Source: Eupeodes corollae
Taxonomy: Eukaryota; Arthropoda; Insecta; Diptera; Syrphidae
Reading direction: 5' to 3'
NCBI RefSeq assembly: GCF_945859685.1
Contig: NC_079148.1
Span: 53,330,421-53,394,420 of the forward strand
DNA: 64,000 nucleotides
In this document: in pieces, positions 59,205 to 64,000 of the stretch
How positions within the stretch are numbered: the stretch's first letter is position 1
How the letters are laid out: each line of letters starts with the position of its first letter
The notes under the pieces: generated by a model
Database searches by the model: none
Told to the model about the DNA's origin: nothing
What the model saw: only the letters and a program-made list of their open reading frames with translations
Position numbers and translations under genes: made by a program

Positions 59205-60755
59205 TCCTTACTTAAGGTGGCGCTACATTCCTGTGTGAACTAGGGCCTCACCCAACAAACTTCTCCTTCTAGCTCGGTCCCTAGCTAGATGTCTCCACTT
59301 TCGCGCTCCAAGTTATGTAAGTTCACCTTCCACTTGTGTGCGCCACCTGATCCGCGGTCTTCCTCTACTGCGCTGCCCTGTGGGTGTGAATTCGAAGACT
59401 TTCCAGGCCGGAGCATTGGTTTCAATGCGATCTACGTGACCCAGTCATCTAAGTCGTTGGACTTTTACACTTTTGGCTAAGCCTACGTCGCTGTATAGCC
59501 CGTACAGCTCGTTGTTCCATCTTCTTCTCCACTCCCCTTCGATGCATACGGGACAGTAGATCACACGAAGAACTTTTCTCTCGAAGCGACCCAAGGTGTT
59601 TTCATCCGGTTTTGTCATAGTCCATGCTTCTGCACCGTATAGCAGGACGGGGATGATAACGGTCTTATATAGCATCACTTTGGTCCCTCGAAAGAGGACT
59701 TTACCACTCAAATGCTTTCTTAGTCCAAAGAAACAGCGGTTAGCAAGAGTTATTCTGCGTTTGATCTCAGCGCTGGTGTCGTTTTCTAGGCAATATTAAG
59801 TAGACTGATAGTTAGTGCAGTTTAGAGGGTCTCCTTTTTTCAGGATCGGTCAAACAATACTGAGGTTCTATTCTTCGGGCATGCTTTCTTCCGACCATAT
59901 CCTACAGATAAGTAGGTGCATGCTCCTAACCAACTTATCTCCAGCTGCTTTAAAGATCTCGTCGTCGCCGTTATACAGTCTGCAGAAGTGGTCCTTCCAT
60001 ATCCTCAGCATTGACTGCGGTTCCACTATGATGTTTCCACTTTCGTCTTTGCAGCCTTCGGTTCTAGGTTTATGTACCTGTAAATTTTGTTTCACCTGTT
60101 CATAAAACTTTCTAACTTCATTCCTGCTTTTAAACCCCTCAACAACTTCGAGCGCACGCTTCTCATGCCCTCTCTTTTTCCTTCTGAGAAGTCGGCGTTA
60201 ATCTCGCCTCTTCTGCTCATAGACCTCATGAACAGCTCGCGTCCTTTAATGCAGCGCCGCTTTACGTGCCTGTTGTTTGGCTGGATTTGCCTGCCGACAT
60301 TCCTCATCAAACCAGGGGTTCCTTGTTTGTGGCTGTTTAAAACCCAGCACATCAGAGGCGGCTTCTCTGATTGCATCTTAGCAATGTTGCCACTGGTTTT
60401 CGATACCTTGTGTTGACGGCAGAGAACTTCGAGAAAGGTTACTTGTTACTCGGTCGGAAAAGGATTTGGTGATCTCTTTCGATTTTAGCCGTTCGACGTT
60501 GTACCTTCTCCCAGCAACTCCCTGTTTTGCCTTGGGTCTGGAAATCCGAAGTGCTAACTTGGCTACAGCGAGGTAGTGGTCCGAGTCGATGTTAGCTCCT
60601 CGGAAAGTTCCATGATGCTGGAAGTCTGACGTCGATCTCAATATAGTCAATCTGGTTGACGGTAAATTGATCTGGAGAAGTCCAAGTTCCTTTGTGGATG
60701 TTGAGGTGTGGAAAACGCGTACTGGCTACCATGACGTTTTGCCCTGCAACACCGA
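59205..60755 (-). mobile_element. LINE-A copy A4, RT deleted
   Basis: This minus-strand copy is 5'-truncated near 60755. It keeps the endonuclease end with GANIDSDHYLAV (about 60556-60595, SDH motif intact), the basic linker (60092-60376), a conserved MLRIWKDHFCRLYNG segment (59965-60010), and the C-terminal part LLYGAEAWTMTKPDE...GEWRRRWNNELYGLYSD (59460-59650). Most of the RT, including YADD, is deleted at about 59790-59815. The 3' end reads as the complement of CTTACTTAAGGTGGCGCTAC (59208-59227). It is the copy whose 3' end is most like the SINE. Confidence 0.9.
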
Positions 60756-62507
60756 AAGATCTTGGTTAATTGAAATTACAACTTGGGGCACTTTTTTTGA
60801 AAAATTTTTTTGATCGTATAGAACGCCAACTGCCGGAAAATGATAAGTTATAATAAGATCACTACCTTAACAGAGGTCTATTCGAAATGATATCTCTTAT
60901 TAGAAAACCCTTTACAAGCACGAACGAACAAGTATTTAAATAATTGAAATACCAAATGAGTTCAACAAAATTTTTTTAAGCCATTAAATACTTAAGTATT
61001 TGCAAGTAGTTGAAAGTCATATTTCTTCTTTATTAAGTTCAAAAGCTACAAATTTAAAATAATAAATGCTTAACAAACACTTTGAAGAACTTGGCTTTGA
61101 TCATACTGATATTATATTAACTCATGGTTGTACTTTGGCAACTTAAATTTTAAGCTCAAACCTTATATGTTTTGTTATCATAAGTAACTTAAAAAAACAT
61201 TCAAACATAGTTAATAAGACGAAATTCAAGAAGTTTATCAGTTAACCAATCTACTTTATTTTCGACAAAAGATCCAAAGCTTTGTGGTTAAGAAGTTTAT
61301 TGATCTAATCTTCTTAGAATTATTATGTTATTAACCATAAAATGTAATTTACGAAATAAAACACATTTCCCATCCAGATTTCGACCTAAAATTCTCCTGA
61401 TTTATATAAATCATATTTCCTCATAAAATGAACATAGTACGTCAAAAGATAACGGAATAGGTATTCTATGAAATTTAAGCCTTGGCAGATATGTATAAGT
61501 ATTACTTCCCTCAATTTAAGCAAAGAACTAATAAAATCTCTTTCAAAATTCAGGTAAATAAACTACTCTCTAGCACGTTTTATCTTCAATATATGAATGA
61601 ATGAATAGTCCTTAAATTGGATCAGCATCTATTTTCCTCTCTCTCTCTCTCTCTCTCTCATTCTCTGTTAATATAGAGAAAAAGAAGAAGAAGAATAATA
61701 TTGCACATTTTGCAATACCATTTCAGTTTGTATGTTGGAAATTGCTTGAGTATAGCTTCACAATTACCGCATGGCAATTAATGTATAATTGATTTTGCAT
61801 CAAGGACCAATGCACACACATAAAGTGTTTTGATTTACGAGTAGAGTACGTTTGTATGTGTGGAATTGAATACATATATGTAGGTACTTTATTCGTTTGT
61901 AACTTGTTTTCAAAATGTTGAAAATCGAATTGAAGTTTTTGTGACGCCCTGTTGAACGTAAATTGAAATCTGGGAAGGAAATATTGTTTCATCATTATAT
62001 CATCATATGTATGTGTATAAGACACTGGATATACGTATATCTACAAATTTTAACTGCATATGTCTGTTTGATTCAATGTTTAATTATTCCATCAAAAGAA
62101 CCGAAAATTGTAACAATCATTTGAGTTTTACAAGTACACACATTGAAGTAAGAAACAAATAGACAGGGTGTTTTATTGATGTTATATTTTGTGTAGTATA
62201 TCCTTGAAAACTTTTCTCTCTATTAAAATACTTTGATTTAATTTATTTATACCACAATAATAAATTGTATTCGTTTTATAGACCTTTTAATATTACACAT
62301 AAAATATAATACAACTACATATTTTTAAAACAATAATTTAAATTACAATTTTATTTTTAGCATTAAAATGTTATTACAAAAGAAAAATATACACCCTGTA
62401 AATTGATTTAGTTTTGTGAAGTTTTCAATCATCAAATCCTTTCAGTACTGTACTGATGTGTAATTCAACATCCTCTCTAACATGTATTTTTGGTCTTTTC
62501 ATCACAG
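60756..62507 (+). other. Teneurin intron 4, last block
   Basis: This AT-rich intron has a (CT)n microsatellite at 61637-61659. The acceptor is TCATCACAG at 62499-62507. No element is recognised. Confidence 0.6.
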
Positions 62508-63880
62508 ATTGTTCAAGAATCCATCCAGATTCCGGGCTCTGGTCTCCATCTTACATATCAATCATCGCAGGCTTCCGGATATTTGAGCATCGTTCGGATG
62601 CGTTTGACTTCGGAGCATATACCAAGTACATTGACTCATGTTCATGTTGGAGTGGAAATTGAAGGTGCCCTGCATGTGAAGACATACGAAGCCGATCCCA
62701 ATTTAATACACACATTTGCGTGGAACAAACGCAACGTGTACCGACAGAAGGTGTACGGAGTGACGATTGCTCGTATATCGGTTGGCTACCAGCACTCGAC
62801 GTGCAAATCTCCTGTATGGACAACTCAAACAGCCAAGTTGCAGGGATACGATGTAGATATTTCGGACATTGGTGGTTGGGGATTGGATATTCACCATCAC
62901 TACAATTTCCACGAGGGAATATTGCAGAAGGGTGATGGAAGCACCTTACACATGAAGGAGTATCCTCGAACGGTAAAAGTTGTTATGGGAACGGGTCTGC
63001 AACGCCCACTTAATTGTCCCGACCACTGCAATGGCATTGCAAAAGACGCACGGCTCCTTACCCCAATTGCATTGGCATCCGGTCCCGATGGTAGCTTGTA
63101 CGTGGGCGACTTCAATCTCGTGCGACGTATCACACCAGATGGCGAAGTGTTCACCATTCTTCAATTGAGTGCCACCCAAGTCTCCTACCAATACTACTTG
63201 GCCGTATCGCCAGCCGATGGCCATTTGTACATATCCGATCCAGAGAAGCACCAAATACTGCGCCTTCTTCGGCTGGAAAAGGTCAAAGATCCCAGCATCA
63301 ACAGTGAGCCGGTTGTTGGCAGTGGCCAGCGATGCATACCCGGCGACGAAGGTAATTGCGGTGACGGTGGGCCAGCATTGCAGGCGAGGTTGTCACATCC
63401 GAAAGGCCTGGCCATTGCAGCAGACCGCACAATGTACATCGCTGACGGAACAAACATCCGAGCCGTTGATCCGAAGGGCATCATTCATACGCTAATTGGC
63501 CACCATGGGCATCACAACCACTGGAGTCCAGCTCCATGTTCGGGCACCCTTATGGCCAACCAGGCACAATTGCAATGGCCCACCGGATTGGCGTTAAGTC
63601 CTTTAGACGGCTCCTTGCATTTCATCGACGATCGGCTAGTCCTGCGTCTGACATCCGACATGAAGATTCGCGTTGTTGCTGGCACACCCCTGCACTGCAA
63701 TAACAATCAGGACAAAAACAAGACAAACGACAGCGTCCTCGGCACAGTCCTGGCTATGGCTTTCTCGCCATTCGGTGAGCTCTATATTGCAGACAGTGAT
63801 TCGCGGCGTGTTAATTCGATTCGCGTTGTCGACACAACGGGAAATATGAGATATTTTGCTGGCAAACAGGAAAATTTGGG
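62508..63880 (+). CDS. Ten-a: Teneurin exon E: FN-plug and NHL beta-propeller
   Basis: This 1373-nt exon follows TCATCACAG in phase 0 and ends at a GTAAGT donor (63881) in phase 2. It opens IVQESIQIPGSGLHLTYQSS (FN-plug), then GGWGLDIHHHYNFHEGILQK (about 62874-62933) leading into the NHL propeller, which mediates teneurin recognition contacts. Blade motifs visible are DGSLYVGDFNLVRRI (63087-63131), GHLYISDPEKHQILRL (63220-63267), TMYIADGTNIRAV (63430-63468), SLHFIDDRLVLRL (63613-63651) and ELYIADSDSRRVNSIRVV (63778-63831). The CIPGDEGNCGDGG insertion near 63333-63371 is typical of teneurins. Coding GC is clearly higher than in the introns. The Met at 62490 is intronic. The YD shell lies beyond the window. 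The residues fit remembered Ten-a rather than Ten-m, with moderate certainty on the paralogue. Confidence 0.96.
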
Positions 63881-64000
63881 GTAAGTCTATATGAATTTAT
63901 AGTTTGAAGTACATTTTATCGAAGCGAAAGCGCATTTTCTTTGTTTTGCATTCGGGGTATTGATTATATGTTTAGCTAAGAGCATGTTAACGGGATAATT
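63881..64000 (+). other. Ten-a: Teneurin intron 5, beginning
   Basis: GTAAGTCTAT donor, then AT-rich sequence to the window end. The interrupted codon ends GG|. Confidence 0.85.

Noticed and set aside
62490..62507. Met at 62490 as start of a 464-residue protein
   Set aside because: It lies in the pyrimidine tract of the acceptor. Exon D and exon E join in phase and match a continuous teneurin.
62551..63706. Several minus-strand frames over exon E
   Set aside because: They are antisense shadows of a strongly conserved coding exon.

Overview
The window is a stretch of insect nuclear DNA, most likely from a brachyceran fly. It is very AT-rich, has GT/AG introns of up to 36 kb, and carries a fly-type transposable-element load. 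Five exons of one plus-strand gene run across it, and I recognise the product as a teneurin. It is a large type II membrane adhesion protein used in synaptic partner matching and axon guidance. The residues fit my memory of Drosophila Ten-a better than Ten-m. All four internal junctions agree in phase, so the protein can be read continuously from the end of the cysteine-rich region, through the transthyretin-like (TTR) domain and FN-plug, into the NHL beta-propeller. Both ends of the gene lie outside the window.

Layout: 1-1664 end of an upstream intron; 1665-1872 exon A; 1873-37824 a 36 kb intron; 37825-37944 exon B; 37945-51222 a 13.3 kb intron; 51223-51390 exon C; a 126 bp intron; 51517-51709 exon D; 51710-62507 a 10.8 kb intron; 62508-63880 exon E (457 codons). 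About 97% of the window is intron, and I see no second host gene.

The introns hold decayed mobile DNA. (1) Tc1/mariner elements with DD41D-type spacing: one at 6290-7997, a sister copy at 55028-56246, a deleted copy of another family at 11793-12713, and a scrap at 47015-47265. (2) A non-LTR retrotransposon family, here called LINE-A (apurinic-type endonuclease plus YADD reverse transcriptase): 38690-41330 (interrupted), 46295-47005, 52795-54890 and 59205-60755. (3) A second LINE with RNase H, here LINE-B (39139-41010), inserted inside a LINE-A copy. (4) A roughly 300 bp SINE with a tRNA-Asp-like head, in seven copies plus two scraps. (5) A 320 bp fold-back element with a tRNA-like core (29551-29870). 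(6) A non-coding repeat, here repeat P, with an internal tandem array (16827-18060; relatives near 23815 and 33596).

These families interact. Two SINEs sit inside the 6290 mariner, one flanked by a perfect 14 bp target duplication, and the sister mariner at 55028 keeps the empty sites. The last ~33 bases of the SINE body match the last ~33 bases of LINE-A, which suggests LINE-A machinery moved the SINE. One LINE-A copy has the head-to-head arrangement expected from twin priming. Every protein-coding mobile element whose orientation I could read lies antisense to the teneurin gene; the one exception is the inverted half of that twin-primed copy. I found no CRISPR array, bacterial gene or intact transposase, and no clear new enzymatic system. 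The best leads are the SINE/LINE tail match, the fold-back element with a pol III core, and the structured intronic patches.
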